This document shows, piece after piece, positions 10,297-22,182 of a DNA stretch of 64,000 nucleotides; the stretch's first letter is position 1; the number at the start of each line of letters is the position of its first letter. The stretch spans positions 288,136 through 352,135 of the forward strand of contig RHHX01000002.1 of the NCBI GenBank assembly GCA_009884515.1, in the 5' to 3' direction. The position numbers were made by a program, and so were the translations under genes. Below the pieces are notes generated by a model, which was given only the letters and a program-made list of their open reading frames with translations, made no database searches and had not been told where the DNA came from. Source of the DNA: Candidatus Mycoplasma liparidae. GTDB taxonomy: Bacteria > Bacillota_I > Bacilli_A > Mycoplasmatales > Mycoplasmoidaceae.

Positions 10297-11109
10297 ATGA
10301 ATGATAATCAAGGACGAAAAACAATCTATCCTAGTTTAGTTTTAGATCAAAATGATAAGTTAGGTGCTGAAACTATTATTATGAATGACTATAGTAATTT
10401 AACACCAATGATTCGTGTTAAAGAACTAACTAAAGTATTTGGTAGGAAATCAAAAACATCGATTGCTGCTGATCATTTAAACTTTACTTTTTATGATGGT
10501 CAAAGAATAGCTTTTTTAGGGGCAAATGGTGCTGGAAAAACTACTACTATTGAAATGATTGCCGGAATTACAAAACCAACATCAGGAACAATTGATTTTT
10601 TATATGAGTATGTTAATACTTATCAAGAAACAATTGGGATTCAATTTCAAGATTCAATTTACCCATCAGGTATTAAAGTAAGAGATGTAATTAGTTTTAT
10701 TCTTGAAGTTTATGATATTAAAATTCCTAAAAATGAAGTTATGGAAATTGTCCAAGCTTTTGATTTAACTCACTTATATAAAAAGAATGTTCGTTCTCTT
10801 TCTGGTGGTCAACAACAAAGATTAAACATTTTACTTTCTTTAATACATCGACCTAAATATGTATTTTTAGATGAATTATCAACTGGTCTTGATATTTCAG
10901 TTAGGTCTAAAATTAAGAAATTTATTAAAGAATATACTGATTTAAATGATATTAATATGGTTTTAATTTCACATGATGCTGATGAAATACAAACTTTATG
11001 TGACAGAATAATGATTTTACAAAAGGGTGTCTTAAAAGTAGACATGCCGTTAAAAGAAGTATTGAAGAAATTCAATAGTGTTGAAGCTTTATTAGAAATG
11101 TATATATAA
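10297..11109 (+). CDS. ABC transporter ATP-binding protein
   Basis: 270 residues. Energises the neighbouring ABC-2 permease. Walker A GANGAGKTT (75-83), Q-loop around IGIQFQDS, signature LSGGQQQ (168-174), Walker B YVFLDE (188-193) and switch His in LISHD. A polar N-terminal extension of about 38 residues precedes the ABC domain and is longer than usual. AGGAG precedes the ATG and overlaps the permease stop. Confidence 0.92.
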   Translation: MNDNQGRKTIYPSLVLDQNDKLGAETIIMNDYSNLTPMIRVKELTKVFGRKSKTSIAADHLNFTFYDGQRIAFLGANGAGKTTTIEMIAGITKPTSGTIDFLYEYVNTYQETIGIQFQDSIYPSGIKVRDVISFILEVYDIKIPKNEVMEIVQAFDLTHLYKKNVRSLSGGQQQRLNILLSLIHRPKYVFLDELSTGLDISVRSKIKKFIKEYTDLNDINMVLISHDADEIQTLCDRIMILQKGVLKVDMPLKEVLKKFNSVEALLEMYI

Positions 11110-11142
11110 TATAGATAGTTTATATATTATTGGAGTAATGAA

Positions 11143-12501
11143 ATGCAAAAAAATATTAACGCATCTGTTAAATCACTTTTTGATAATCAAAAAATATTAA
11201 ATACTGATGTTAGATTAACTGGTTGAATCAAGTTTATTAGAGAACATAAGGCTATTATTTTTATTGAGTTTATTGATGGTTCTGTTTTTAAGACTATTCA
11301 ATTAGTATTAAAAAAGAATAATTTTGAAAATGACTTTGAAAAAATTAAAGACGAAATTTCAATTGGTAGTGCAATCGAAATTTTTGGTACTCTTATTCAA
11401 AACAACAAAAAAGAATTAGAAATAGTTTGTAAAGAATTTTCAATAAAAGGAAATTGTATTAGTGAATATTCTTTACAAAATAAAGTTCATGGAAATGAAT
11501 TTCTAAGAGAAATAAGTCATATTAGACCTAGAACTAAATACTTTAATATAATTTTTGATATTAGAAGTTTTTTATTTAATTCGATTACGAAGTTTTTTTA
11601 TCAAAAAGATTTTAAATGAATATCAACTCCAGTTTTATCATCTTCAGATGCTGAAGGAGCTGGTGAAGTTTTTAATATTGCTGATAATACTTTTTTTAAT
11701 TCAGAAACAAGTTTATCTGTAACAGGACAACTTCATCTTGAAGCTATGGCTTTAAGTTATAAAAATGTTTATACACTAGGTCCTCAATTTAGAGCAGAAA
11801 AATCACATACAAGTCGTCATTTAGCTGAATTTTGAATGCTAGAAGCTGAAATGAACTTTATGGATCTTGATAACTTAATGGTTTTTATGGAAGATATGAT
11901 TAAGCATTTTGCTGTTGAACTTTTAAAACATAAAAGAAATGAAATTGAATATTTAGATAGTTTAAATGAAGGTTTAATTGTCAAACTTGAAAATTTAATT
12001 AATAATGAATTTGCTAAAAAAACTTATCGTGAAGCAATTGAAATATTGAAAGATGCTAGAGATAAAAAATTAGTTATATTCCAAAATAATAATATTAATT
12101 TTGGAACCGATCTTGATTCTGAACATGAAAGATATTTATGTGAAAAACATTTTCAAAAACCAACTTTTATTTATAACTATCCAGTTACTATAAAAGCTTT
12201 TTATATGAAGAAAAATGATGATAAAACTGTTAAAGGAGTAGATCTTTTAGTTCCATTAATTGGTGAATTATGTGGTGGTAGTGAAAGAGAAAGTAACTAT
12301 GATCGTTTGTTAGAAGCTATGAAAGATAAAAACATTCCTCTAACAGAATTAAATTGATACCTTGAATTAAGAAAATTTGGTTATGCTAGTTCATCTGGTT
12401 TTGGATTGGGTATTGAAAGATTAATTATGTTTTTAACTGGTGTTGAAAACATAAAGGATGTTATTCCTTTTGCAAGAACTCATGAAAACATCAAATTTTA
12501 A
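11143..12501 (+). CDS. asnS: asparaginyl-tRNA synthetase
   Basis: 452 residues, class IIb synthetase. N-terminal OB-fold (VRLTGWIKFIREHKAIIFIEF) binds the anticodon; motif 2 is FRAEKSHTSRHLAEFWMLE, typical of AsnRS rather than AspRS; motif 3 is GFGLGIERLIMFLTG and the protein ends IPFART.., as AsnRS does. ATG at 11143 has GGAG upstream; the competing ATG at 11138 is out of frame. Its last 20 nt overlap pgsA. Confidence 0.95.
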
Positions 12502-13111
12502 AAAAAATATTCCAAATATTGCTACTATTTTTAGAATTATAATTATAATTCCAATTATTATTTTAATGATTTTATCTCCTCTATATAGTGAAAATATTAT
12601 TTATTCTTTTTGATCATTTGACGATCAGTTAATATCAATTAATGCTTTAAATTTTAGTGCTATGATTTTATTTGTTATTGCTTCAATTACAGATTGGTTT
12701 GATGGTTATTATGCTAGGAAATACAATCTTGTTTCTGACTTTGGTAAATTTTGAGATCCTATTGCTGATAAAGTTTTAGTTAATAGTGTTTTAATATTAC
12801 TTGTCTATAATAACCTTATTCAAGTTTGAATTGTTATTTTGATTATTATAAGAGATATTTTAGTAGATGGTTTAAGAATGAAAGTTGCTAAGAATAATAT
12901 AATTATTCCAGCAAGTATTTGAGGAAAAATAAAAACTTCTTTGTTAATGATTAGTATCATTCTAGTTTTTATTTTAGGTGGATCTTCAACTAAAACTTTA
13001 TATTATTGATTAATTCAAAATTTATTTTTAATAATAAGTTTATTCTTTGTTTTATCTTCTGGAATTGATTATTATTCAAAATATAAGCGAGAGAAAAAAG
13101 TACTACCTTAA
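12482..13111 (+). CDS. pgsA: CDP-diacylglycerol-glycerol-3-phosphate 3-phosphatidyltransferase
   Basis: 209 residues. Makes phosphatidylglycerophosphate from CDP-diacylglycerol and glycerol-3-phosphate at the membrane. The CDP-alcohol phosphotransferase motif D-x2-D-G-x2-A-R-x8-G-x3-D-x3-D is complete (DWFDGYYAR ... GKFWDPIADK). Four or more hydrophobic helices. N-terminus KNIPNIATIFRI matches the family, supporting the start inside asnS. Its last 11 codons lie in the long palindrome shared with recR. Confidence 0.93.
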
Positions 13112-13141
13112 GGTAGTACTTTTTTCTCTCGCTTATATTTT
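13078..13141. terminator. 64-nt perfect palindrome, bidirectional terminator with coding function
   Basis: Arms of 32 bp match without a mismatch and without a loop (centre between 13109 and 13110, CCTT|AAGG). It contains the last codons and stop of pgsA (TAA 13109-13111) and the last codons and stop of recR (13133-13135). A T6 run within each arm serves as the U-tract for its strand. Confidence 0.9.
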
Positions 13142-13726
13142 TCTTCTATTATTAAAAGAATGCTTTAAAGTTTCATTATCAGCATAATCAACTGAAGCAT
13201 TTAATGGAATACCAAATCCAATTCTACTAATAATAATATCTTTATCACCAAGCATGCTATTAATGTACTGAGCGGTCATTTCACCATCATGAGTAAAATT
13301 TGTAGCAATAATAACTTCAAGAATATTACTATTGACTCTATTAAATAAAGAATTGATATTAGTATGTTCTACTAAGACATTCTTTTTAAAAGAAATTTCA
13401 CCATTAGTAATATGATAAAGTCCGTTATATAACTTCGAATCTTCAATTCTATCTAATTCATCAATATTAGATATAACACATATCTTTGTTCTATCTCTTA
13501 AACTACTAAGACAAATATCACATTCATCTTTTGTGGCAATATTTCCACAGGATTTACAAATTTTAACATAATCATGAGCATTTTTTATTTTAGAAATAAA
13601 AGTTCTAATATATTTATCATCTTGCTTCAAAATAAAATGAGCTATTTTAGTAGCTGATTTTAATCCAATGTTTGGTAAAGATCTTATTGCATCTATTAAA
13701 TGTTCAAATTCTTTAGGTTTAGTCAT
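13133..13726 (-). CDS. recR: recombination protein RecR
   Basis: 197 residues. Works with RecO/RecF in loading RecA on gapped DNA. N-terminal helix-hairpin-helix (LIDAIRSLPNIGLKSATKIA), a four-Cys zinc finger (CKSCGNIATKDECDIC), then a Toprim domain (ICVISNIDELDRIE ... IIATNFTHDGEMTAQYI). Last gene of the dnaX-ybaB-recR cluster; starts 4 nt after ybaB. Confidence 0.96.
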   Translation of the reverse strand: MTKPKEFEHLIDAIRSLPNIGLKSATKIAHFILKQDDKYIRTFISKIKNAHDYVKICKSCGNIATKDECDICLSSLRDRTKICVISNIDELDRIEDSKLYNGLYHITNGEISFKKNVLVEHTNINSLFNRVNSNILEVIIATNFTHDGEMTAQYINSMLGDKDIIISRIGFGIPLNASVDYADNETLKHSFNNRRKI

Positions 13727-13730
13727 TTAA

Positions 13731-14033
13731 CTAAATTAAATTAGCTAACCCAGGAGCTAGGTTATTAGCTAAATCGTTTTTACCTTTAAGAATATTCATA
13801 ACAGCTTGATTACAAGCAGTTGCTATAACAGCTTGAAGAGTTTCTTTTTCAGAAAGATCAATTAATGATTCATCTAAAATTTTTATTTCAATAATTTGAA
13901 AAGAGCCTTTAATTACTACTGAAACAGCATCTTGATAACTATATTCAAAAATTTTAAGATCGAATTCAGCCATTGCTGTTTTCATTTTACTTTGCATTTG
14001 AGTGGCTTGAGCCATTAAATCTTTCATATTCAT
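13731..14033 (-). CDS. YbaB/EbfC nucleoid-associated protein
   Basis: 100 residues. Small dimeric DNA-binding protein of the YbaB/EbfC family, invariably near dnaX and recR. MNMKDLMAQATQMQSKMKTAM is the N-terminal helix; AVSVVIKGSFQIIEIKI the central sheet. AAGGAA sits 9 nt upstream of the ATG and overlaps the dnaX stop. Confidence 0.9.
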   Translation of the reverse strand: MNMKDLMAQATQMQSKMKTAMAEFDLKIFEYSYQDAVSVVIKGSFQIIEIKILDESLIDLSEKETLQAVIATACNQAVMNILKGKNDLANNLAPGLANLI

Positions 14034-14046
14034 AATTTATATTTCC

Positions 14047-15864
14047 TTAATTATCTAAAATATCTAGCAATAATTTTGTGCTATTTTTTTCATCATCACT
14101 ATTTTTTATTATATCAATATTTAAATCTTTTTGTAAATTTATGTCACTTGAAATTTGTTTTAAAATAGCTGCATATCCTTTTGATAGATCCCTATCAACC
14201 CCAATTACAATGTTTAATTCTTGAAAAGTTTTTTCAAATCAATTATTGAATATTTCTGATTGAATAATTTTATTAAAACCATCGGCACTTGTTTTGTTTT
14301 TAAAAAGAATAACACATCCTTTTTTTGATGTTATTAAAAATTTCTCAGCAAATTGAAGTAAATATAATTCATTAGGAAAGTCATTTTTTTGAAGAACTTC
14401 TAATAACTTTTCATTAAATTTTTTCTTCTTTTCATTATCGATATTATTAGCAATCTTTAAAAAGATAGTTTCTGTTGATTCAATAATATTTATTCTTCTT
14501 TTTAATGTATTATCAAAAGGGATTGAGCCAGAAGTTTGTTGACTTTGCTTTTCTTTAATTTCTCCTAATGTTTGTTCAAATGGAAATTCCTGGATTATCG
14601 ATCCTTTTTTGTTTTTATTTTTTAAACTTTCAATATTAATAGGAGTTATCTTAAAGATGTTTTTATCAAAAGATACTTGGTCTTTTTCTTTATCATAAAC
14701 TGGAATGTTTATTTTTATTTCTGTTTTAATTTCATTAATATTAGATTGATATTCTTCTATTTTATTTTGAATTTTTTCTGAACTGTTTTGGTTAAAAACT
14801 TCTGCTGCTTTTAAAGCTAATATTTCAAAATTAAATCTTGGTTTATAACATTTTTTAATTTTGAAAAGTTCTTTATTTCACATATCAGCAATTTGGATTA
14901 ATTTATCAAAATTATCAGTCTTAAAATCATCAATGTTTAAAGATGTTAATTTTTTTAATAATAAGAAGTTATTCGTTTTAAGATAAATAACTTTATCTAA
15001 AATTATTTCTAATAAATCATTTAAAAGAATATAAAAATCAATTCCTTTTTTATCAAATTCATTAATTACAATAATCATTTCTGGATAAGAATAGGAAAAA
15101 ATTAAATTCATAAAATTAATTTTATTATTAATATTTAATAACCCAAATATTTCTTCAACATCAACTAATTTTATCCTTTCAAATAAAGTACTTAGTTGAT
15201 CTAGAACAGAAATAGCATCTCTAGCAGAACCATCAGCAATATCAACAATAGTAATAATAGCTTCGTTATCAACTTTAATTTTTTCATTAACAGCTATTTC
15301 ATTTAAAAGTTTTATTAATAAAATATTACTTATTTTTCTAAAATCATATCTTTGACATCTACTAATGATTGTTCCAGGAATTTTATTAAACTCTGTTGTT
15401 GCAAAAATAAATAAAATGTGACTGGGAGCTTCTTCTAATGTTTTTAAAAAAGCATTTCAAGCATTTGTTGTTAACATATGAGCTTCATCAATAATATAAA
15501 CTTTATATTTTAATCTCATTGGTTGATAAACAACTGTTTCAATTATTTTTCTAATTTCATCAACACCATTATTACTTGCTGCATCAAGTTCTAAAAAATC
15601 AATTGATTGATCAATACTTAAACAGTTTTCACATTTGTTACAGCAATCAGAAAATTCTAAATTTAAACAATTAACTGATTTAGCAAAAATTTTAGCTATC
15701 GAAGTTTTTCCTGAACCTTTTGGTCCTGAAAAAATATAAGCATGGCTTATTCTATTAGAATTAATTGCATTAATTAAAGTTTGAGTAATTAATTTTTGAT
15801 CAATTATTTGTGAAAATTTAGTTGGTCGATATTTTCTATAAAGAGCTACTTTGGATTTATTCAT
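14047..15864 (-). CDS. dnaX: DNA polymerase III subunit gamma/tau
   Basis: 605 residues, several TGA Trp codons. AAA+ clamp-loader subunit. Walker A GPKGSGKT (47-54), zinc cysteines at 66, 75, 78 and 81, Walker B YIIDEAHML, sensor region LLFIFATTEFNKIPGTI, then a long charged C-terminal part. Start MNKSKVALYRKYRP with GGGAAGAG upstream; a six-codon upstream ATG is rejected. Its first codons overlap the end of the flippase gene by 8 nt. No obvious slippery A-run for gamma production was identified. Confidence 0.95.
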
Positions 15865-17614
15865 TAATTCTCTTCCCTTCAAAACTATCTTTATATCTAA
15901 ATTTTAAAGAAATACTTTGTGAAAAGAATTTAAAATCTTCTTTTAAGAAAATATAAGAATTGAGTAATGAGATTCCAATAATAGCAAATGGCATTAAAAT
16001 AGATAATAATAACGCTAAAACTTTACTATCATTAGGCAGGGCTTCAACATTTTTGAAGTTAACTATATAAACTATTGCTACTGAAATATAAGCAACAAAA
16101 ATTGGAATTAAAGGTTTTAAAACATTTTTAATAAAAAAGTTTTTTTCATAATTAATAATGTGTAATCTGATATGTTTTGAAACTAAAAAATATTCAACAA
16201 TAGCACTAATAATTCAACCCATTATTATTCCTAAAAATAACGCTATTGTAATTTGATCAGGCGGAAATGAAAAACAAAAAATTAAAAGAAATATTGTTGT
16301 TGTTGTTAGTAATGTAATAAATTTAATAATGGTATATCTCAAGATTTTATCAAAACAGCCTAATATCGGCATTAAATGTTTATATGGTAATGATATCCCT
16401 TCTATAATAAACGGAACTATTAAACCAATAGTTAATGTTAGATTTAAAACTATCGTTGTTTTATTTGCTAATAAAGAATACATAAATGGTGCAAGAGTAA
16501 TAAATGATAAAACAAGAAAACTAATATTTAATATTGTTCCAAAATGATATCTTCTAAAAGTTTTAAAAGAAAATTTTCTTTCATCAGTATATTCCTGGGC
16601 AATACTTGGTAAAGATGCATCAAAGACAGAATGGAGTATTTCTGAATATCCAATCAATATTAATAAATATAATGAAAATTCACCAACAGCTTTAAAAGTT
16701 GGAAATAGAACGCCACCATTACCATGATCTCCATGAAAAGGCATACCAATACTACCTAAAGTTAAAATTCCAAAAACAACAAAAATAATTGAATTTAAAT
16801 CTGTTCCCATTTGTTTTAAGAAATCAGTAGCAATAGAAATAAAATTATTTTTAGATATTTTTCTTGTTTCTGCTTTTACTTTTCGATATCAAGGAAGATG
16901 TTTTCTTAAATAAAATCTAGCAATCATTAATACAAATAAGGTTTTAGATGCTAGAAGAAAAGTTATTATTATATTAATATTCATAAATGAAATATGAATA
17001 TGACCACTACTTTGTAAGAGTAAAAGAGTAATTATTATTCCATTAGAAATAAGCATAAAAAATATATTTATAAAAGTTGAATAAAAATTCTTCTTATAAA
17101 TAAATAATAAAATCGTTGTTAAAGGTGTTACTCCAAAAATAATTAAAGCTTCAGTTGAATTTGCTAAAATAAATAAAGTTGCTTCATATCAAGGAATAAA
17201 TTCAAATGGGTAAACACTTGTTGTTGGAATATTACCACTTTCTCAAAACCAAGGAAATATAAAGGCTAATATAACAATAAAACTAATATAAAAAATACCT
17301 ATCTTTCGATATTGAACTTTTAAATTAGCAATGATTAAATTAGCATCATCAGTTCTATTTTCATAAATAGGATCATAAAGTTTTTTTGCACTAACATTAT
17401 TAATACCAGCATGAGAAAAATTAACATAAGGTAAAAACCCTAAAATAACTGATAAGAATCCAAATGAACCAAGACTAAAAGCATTTGTAATTAATGAACT
17501 TCTTGTAAACGCAAGGATTAATGTAATTAATGCCAAAATAATTGATGCTGATGCATTAATTACCGTTGTTTTTGATAGTGAATATTTATTTTCCTTATAA
17601 ATAGCTTGATTCAA
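15857..17614 (-). CDS. polytopic membrane protein, MOP-flippase-like
   Basis: 585 residues with roughly 12-14 hydrophobic helices spread evenly, short charged loops and a basic C-terminus. The pattern resembles polysaccharide or lipid flippases of the MATE/MurJ superfamily, but I see no decisive motif. TTG at 17614 is taken as start because TGGAGT lies 7 nt upstream and no in-frame ATG is near. Placed between a HAD phosphatase gene and dnaX within one leftward operon. Confidence 0.7.
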
Positions 17615-17618
17615 TATT

Positions 17619-18467
17619 TTACTCCAAATTTATCATTTTTAATAGTTCTCTAACAGCACCGTTTTCATTATTATCATATTTAGTTATTCTTCTTGCTGAT
17701 AATTTAGGACTTGTTGAAGCATTTTTCATAGCAATTCCTCAAGTAGCAGTATGGATCATACTTATATCATTATCACCATCACCAATAGCAAAACATCTTT
17801 CAAGTGGAATACCATAATATGAACTTAAATATTTAAGAGCACTTCCTTTTGATACATATTCAGAATTAATTTCAATAATATGAATGCTATCAATTGTATA
17901 ATTTCTAATAATTAGTGTTGGTGCTATTTCTTTTATTTCAAAAAATAATTGATTCATTTTTTCTACATCTTTTATTAAAATAAGAATTGAACAAATATTT
18001 TTCTTAAATTTAGTGATATCTGCATCTAAATGTCTAATTTTAACTTCATCTAAATGGAAAAAAATAACCATTTTGTCATAAAGTTCAGACTTTTGATATT
18101 TTTTTCAAAATCATGGGTTATTTGTATCCTCAATAATTGCATTATCAATTAAACTTATAATTTTTTCATTTGAAAAAAGAGCTTTGGCAATTTCTTTACT
18201 AAAAGTTAAGGGAATTGTATATTCATTACCTTTTTCAAAATTATGAATAATTGAACCATTTCCAGTTACTAATAAAGTATCTAAATTTAATTCATCATAA
18301 ATCTTTTTAGCCCCTCTTATAGGTCGTCCAGTTGCTATACAAAAAATATCGCCATGATCAATTATTTTTTTAACAGCATCTTTAGTAAATTCTGTTAATT
18401 TACTTTCTGAATTTAGTAAAGTTCCATCTAAATCACTTACTATTAAACATCTTTTTTTACTTATCAT
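17619..18467 (-). CDS. Cof-type HAD hydrolase
   Basis: 282 residues. HAD motif I IVSDLDGTLLN at the N-terminus and motif IV FAIGDGDNDISM near residue 225, the cap lying between, as in Cof/YidA sugar-phosphate or cofactor phosphatases. Three TGA Trp codons. Its start overlaps the end of trpS by 7 nt and its stop lies 4 nt before the flippase start. Substrate cannot be told from sequence. Confidence 0.88.
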
Positions 18468-19462
18468 TTTAAGCTCATTTCTTTTAAAAAAAAATTCATA
18501 TTTTTTTTAGCTATTATTCTGGCTTTTTCTTTACCGATATAAAGAATGTTCTTTATTTCTTCATCAGTAATTTTTTTTTTATTATTTTGGATATTCAAAA
18601 TAAAATTGCAAACAAGATCAGCAACCTTATTTTTGAAAATTCCATAGTTTTCAATATCTTTAAATTCATTTTCAATTTCTTCAATTGATTTGTTACTAAT
18701 GTATTTATAAATATTAATTAAATTAGAAATACCTTTTTGATTAATGGTATCAAATTTAACTTTATTAAAATTATCGGTTAAGGAATTATTAATTTTTTTT
18801 CTAATATCTTTTTCAGAATCAGAAATTAAAATTGTTCCTTTTGGATCATTTGATTTAGACATTTTTACTTCAGGATTAATTAAATCCATAATTCTAATAT
18901 TAATTGTATTTTGAGAAGGTTCTGGAATTTTAAAAATTTCTTTTTCAAACTTATTGTTTATTCTAATAGCAACCTTTTTCGTTAATTCTAAATGTTGTGT
19001 TTGATCATTGCCAACAACAACAAGGTCAGATTGATATAATAATATGTCAGCAGCCATTAATGTTGGATAAATTAATAAACCTGTTGGAATGTACTCTGTT
19101 TTATTATCAGCTTTAGATTTTGATGACTTGTCTTTGAATTGAGTCATTCTATTCAATTCACCTATTGTTGTATTACAAGCAATAATATAACCAAGTTGAG
19201 TATGTTCTGGAATATCACTTTGATTAAACATGATATTTTTATTAAAATCAAATCCACAAGCAATTAATGTTTTAGCTAAATCGATTTTATAATCTAAAAA
19301 TTGTTTTGTTGTTAAATTATTAGTAGTAATTGCATGTAAATCTGCTATAAAAATAATTACTTCATTATTCTTTTGTAAATTAATTAATTCTTTTATAGCG
19401 CCTAAATAATTACCTAAAGTTATATTATTAGAAGGTTGTATTCCCGCAATTACTTTTTTCAT
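18461..19462 (-). CDS. trpS: tryptophanyl-tRNA synthetase
   Basis: 333 residues, class Ic. AGIQPSNNITLGNYLGA carries the HIGH-equivalent (TLGN), DLHAITT follows, and KMSKSNDPKG is at about 205. The true end is K-W-stop: a TGA (Trp) at the apparent end is followed by TAA at 18461-18463. AGGAAAAA precedes the ATG. It heads the trpS-HAD-flippase-dnaX-ybaB-recR unit. In this genetic code the enzyme's tRNA must also read UGA. Confidence 0.96.
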
Positions 19463-19532
19463 TTTTTCCTATTTCTAAAATATACATTATAAAGTAATTA
19501 AAATTTTATAAAAAATAATAAAAATTAAATAG

Positions 19533-19561
19533 TTGAAAATCATTAAATAATAATGTATATT
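19533..19561 (+). promoter_or_regulatory. rpmB promoter
   Basis: TTGAAA (19533-19538), 17-nt spacer, TATATT (19556-19561). One of the few near-complete -35/-10 pairs in the window; about 18 nt of leader before the AGGAG site. Confidence 0.55.
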
Positions 19562-19585
19562 ATAAATTGAAATATAGGAGTGTTT

Positions 19586-19783
19586 ATGTCTAGAGTAGAT
19601 GATATAACAAAAAAAGGTCCACTTTTTGGTAATACAAGATCTCATGCTATGAATCACTCTCGTAGAACTTGAAATCTTAATTTACAATCTGTTGTAATTA
19701 AAGATGGTCCAAACAAAACAAAAAGAGTTAAAGTTTCGGCTAGAACTATGAAAACTTTAAAAAAGAAAAACTTATTAGCTTAA
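19586..19783 (+). CDS. rpmB: 50S ribosomal protein L28
   Basis: 65 residues. MSRVDDITKKGPLFGNTRSHAMNHSRR and TWNLNLQSVVIKDG match L28, with KRVKVSARTMKTL at the end. The single Trp is TGA. TAGGAG 5 nt ahead of the ATG. Monocistronic, with its own promoter and terminator. Confidence 0.96.
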
Positions 19784-19804
19784 TTTTCCTTAAATTTTGT
19801 TAAT

Positions 19805-19841
19805 AAAAAAAAACATTCATTTACTAATGAATGTTTTTTTT
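19805..19841. terminator. bidirectional terminator rpmB/rpe
   Basis: Stem AACATTCATT/AATGAATGTT with loop TACT between an A8 and a T8 run; usable from both sides. Confidence 0.85.
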
Positions 19842-19843
19842 TA

Positions 19844-20494
19844 TTATTTTGTAACCAAATTAATCATTTTTAATTTATCAGTTTTACTATAATTAGCAAA
19901 ACTACTTCCTGAAACTACATAATCAACTTTATCAATAATTAAAGAAATATTATCCAAATTAATTCCGCCATCAATTTCTATTTTTAAAGTATTGTTTTTT
20001 TCTTGTTTATATTTAAAAACAGCTTCTAAATTTTTAACACCTTCATTCATAAATTTCTGTCCACCTTTACCAGGTATAACTGTCATTATTGTAACAATTT
20101 CACAATGATCTAAAAAATTAACATAATCTTCGAATTTTGAATCTGGTCTAATCGCAATTCCGCCCATAAACTTTTGTTTTTTTAGATTATTTAAACACTC
20201 TAAAACAATTTCTTTACTAACTGCTTCATATTGAAAAGTATAAGAACTAATATTAAATTTTGATAAATCTTCTAATCATTTCAAAGGATCTCAAACCATA
20301 GTATGAACATTTACTTTTAAATTCATATCCAAAATTGGTTGAATATGTTTAATATCGAAAGCTGTGCTATTAACATAAGAATCCATAATATCAAAATGGA
20401 TAGTGTCAATACCTAATTCTTTAGAATAATTTATTTTTTCCATTAATTTTTCTTTATTGAATCCTAATATTGATGGTTCTAAAATTTTATTCAT
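19844..20494 (-). CDS. rpe: ribulose-phosphate 3-epimerase
   Basis: 216 residues. Interconverts ribulose-5-phosphate and xylulose-5-phosphate. TIM barrel with LEPSILGF, IHFDIMDSYVNSTAF, VNVHTMVW, MTVIPGKGGQKF, IEIDGGIN and YVVSGSS in family order; the phosphate-binding GG and SGS are present. Metal and catalytic residues fit but MDS replaces the more usual MDG. The first 8 nt overlap the end of the upstream HAD gene. Confidence 0.94.
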
Positions 20495-21350
20495 TATAAA
20501 CTTCTTTCATTATGAAATCATGAATTGCTGATGTTTCATTAGAACCTATTACATAATTAGCTACTCTTTTTACATTTTCTGAAGCATTTTCAAAAGTAAC
20601 TGAATTCTTGAATTTTTTAAGCATTTTATAATCATTATCTGAATCACCAAAAACGTAGATATCATCATTATTATTAATATTTAATAATTTAGCTACTTTT
20701 AAAATAGAGCAGTATTTATTAATTCCAAATGGATTACAATCAATATAACAATGTTGAGGTTTTAAAATAGAAATATCTTTTTCCATCCCAACTTGTTCCT
20801 TAACTACTTGATAAACTTCTTCCCTTATAAAATATTGAGCTTTTAGAGCGATATGAATAATGTTCTGATTTAAAGTATCTTGAACATTTTCAAAATTACT
20901 GTAACTTTTAATAACTTCTTCAATATTTTCTCCACCGAAAAAATGAGGGCATTTAATACTACTAAAATCCGTATTGAAATTTACTTTATAATTTTCATTT
21001 AACGTACTTCAATGAAAATCTACTTTGTATTTTTTTGCTAAATTAACAAAGATATTAATTATTTTTTTATCAATATATTTTTCTGTAATAAAAATAGGTT
21101 TTGAATTATTAACATCTGTAATAACTCCGCCATTAGAGGTTATTACATATTTTTTTATTCCTATCTCTTTAATATAACTTAATGTGGAACTATAATGTCT
21201 ACCGGTTGCAAAAATAACATGATATTTATCACGAATTAATCTCTTAATAGCCTTTGCTGCTGAAGGATTAATTATTCTAAGATTATTAGTTTCTTGATTT
21301 CTATATAACAAGGTTCCATCTAAATCGAAAACAAATAATTTATTTTTCAT
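20487..21350 (-). CDS. Cof-type HAD hydrolase (second copy)
   Basis: 287 residues. FVFDLDGTLLYRN (motif I) and DIYVFGDSDNDYKML (motif IV) with an intervening cap. Diverged from the HAD gene at 17.6 kb, so a paralogue and not a recent copy. MKNKLFVFDLDG with TGAGGAA upstream is the start; a ten-codon upstream start is rejected. Coupled to rpe, suggesting sugar-phosphate housekeeping, but substrate is unknown. Confidence 0.88.
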
Positions 21351-21453
21351 ATATTCCTCATATTTATTGTAATTATACAATTAATGATTAATTTATACAA
21401 TTCTCTTATTAAGATTTAAATTATTTAATATGATTTTTTGTTAAACTTTATAC

Positions 21454-22182
21454 ATGAATAATGAAATAGCAATTTTTATAACAGTATTATTAGCATTTCT
21501 TGTAGGTTATTTTTGAGGAAGTTTAATATGATCTACAATAATAGGTAAATTTTATTATAATATAGATCCTAGAGATTTTGGTAGTGGGAGTGCTGGTAGT
21601 ACTAATACTGGTCGTTTTTTGCCTAAAAAAGTAAAGATATTAGTTTTTATTTTGGATGCTTTAAAAGGAATTATTCCTGTTTTATTAATATATTTATTTC
21701 AAAAAACTGTACTAGGTACTTATTTAATTCAAACTGATAAATTTAATTCTTTTTTATTAGCTTATTTAGCTGGATTTTTTGCTATTTTAGGACATGTTTC
21801 CCCTGTCTTTTTTAAATTTAAAGGCGGGAAGGGAATTGCGACTTTTTTTGGTTTAGTTTGTATGATATCTATTTTAGTTGCAATTGTTGGTTTTGCATTA
21901 TGATATATACTATTAAAAATTACAAAAACTGTTTCATTTGCATCTATAGTATCTTCATTATTAACCATGGTTTTTATTTTTATTCCTGGTCTAAATTATT
22001 TTTATTTATTAGATAGTGAATTTTCTTCTATTTGAAGTTATCTTTCAACAGATATTTACATAACTGTTTATATTTTTATGCTATTACTTTTAGTTAATAT
22101 AGTTGTTATTTATTCCCACAGAAATAACATTCGTAAATTAAATGAAAAAAAAGAATATTCTTATCAGGAAATTTTTATTTAA
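21454..22182 (+). CDS. plsY: acyl-phosphate:glycerol-3-phosphate acyltransferase
   Basis: 242 residues. Membrane enzyme that adds the first acyl chain to glycerol-3-phosphate. Family motifs in order: FGSGSAGSTNTGR (motif 1), GHVSPVFFKFKGGKGIAT (motif 2) and NIRKL near the end. Five or so helices. No clear ribosome-binding site upstream of the ATG at 21454. Its last codons overlap the convergent gene at 22175 by 8 nt. Confidence 0.93.
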
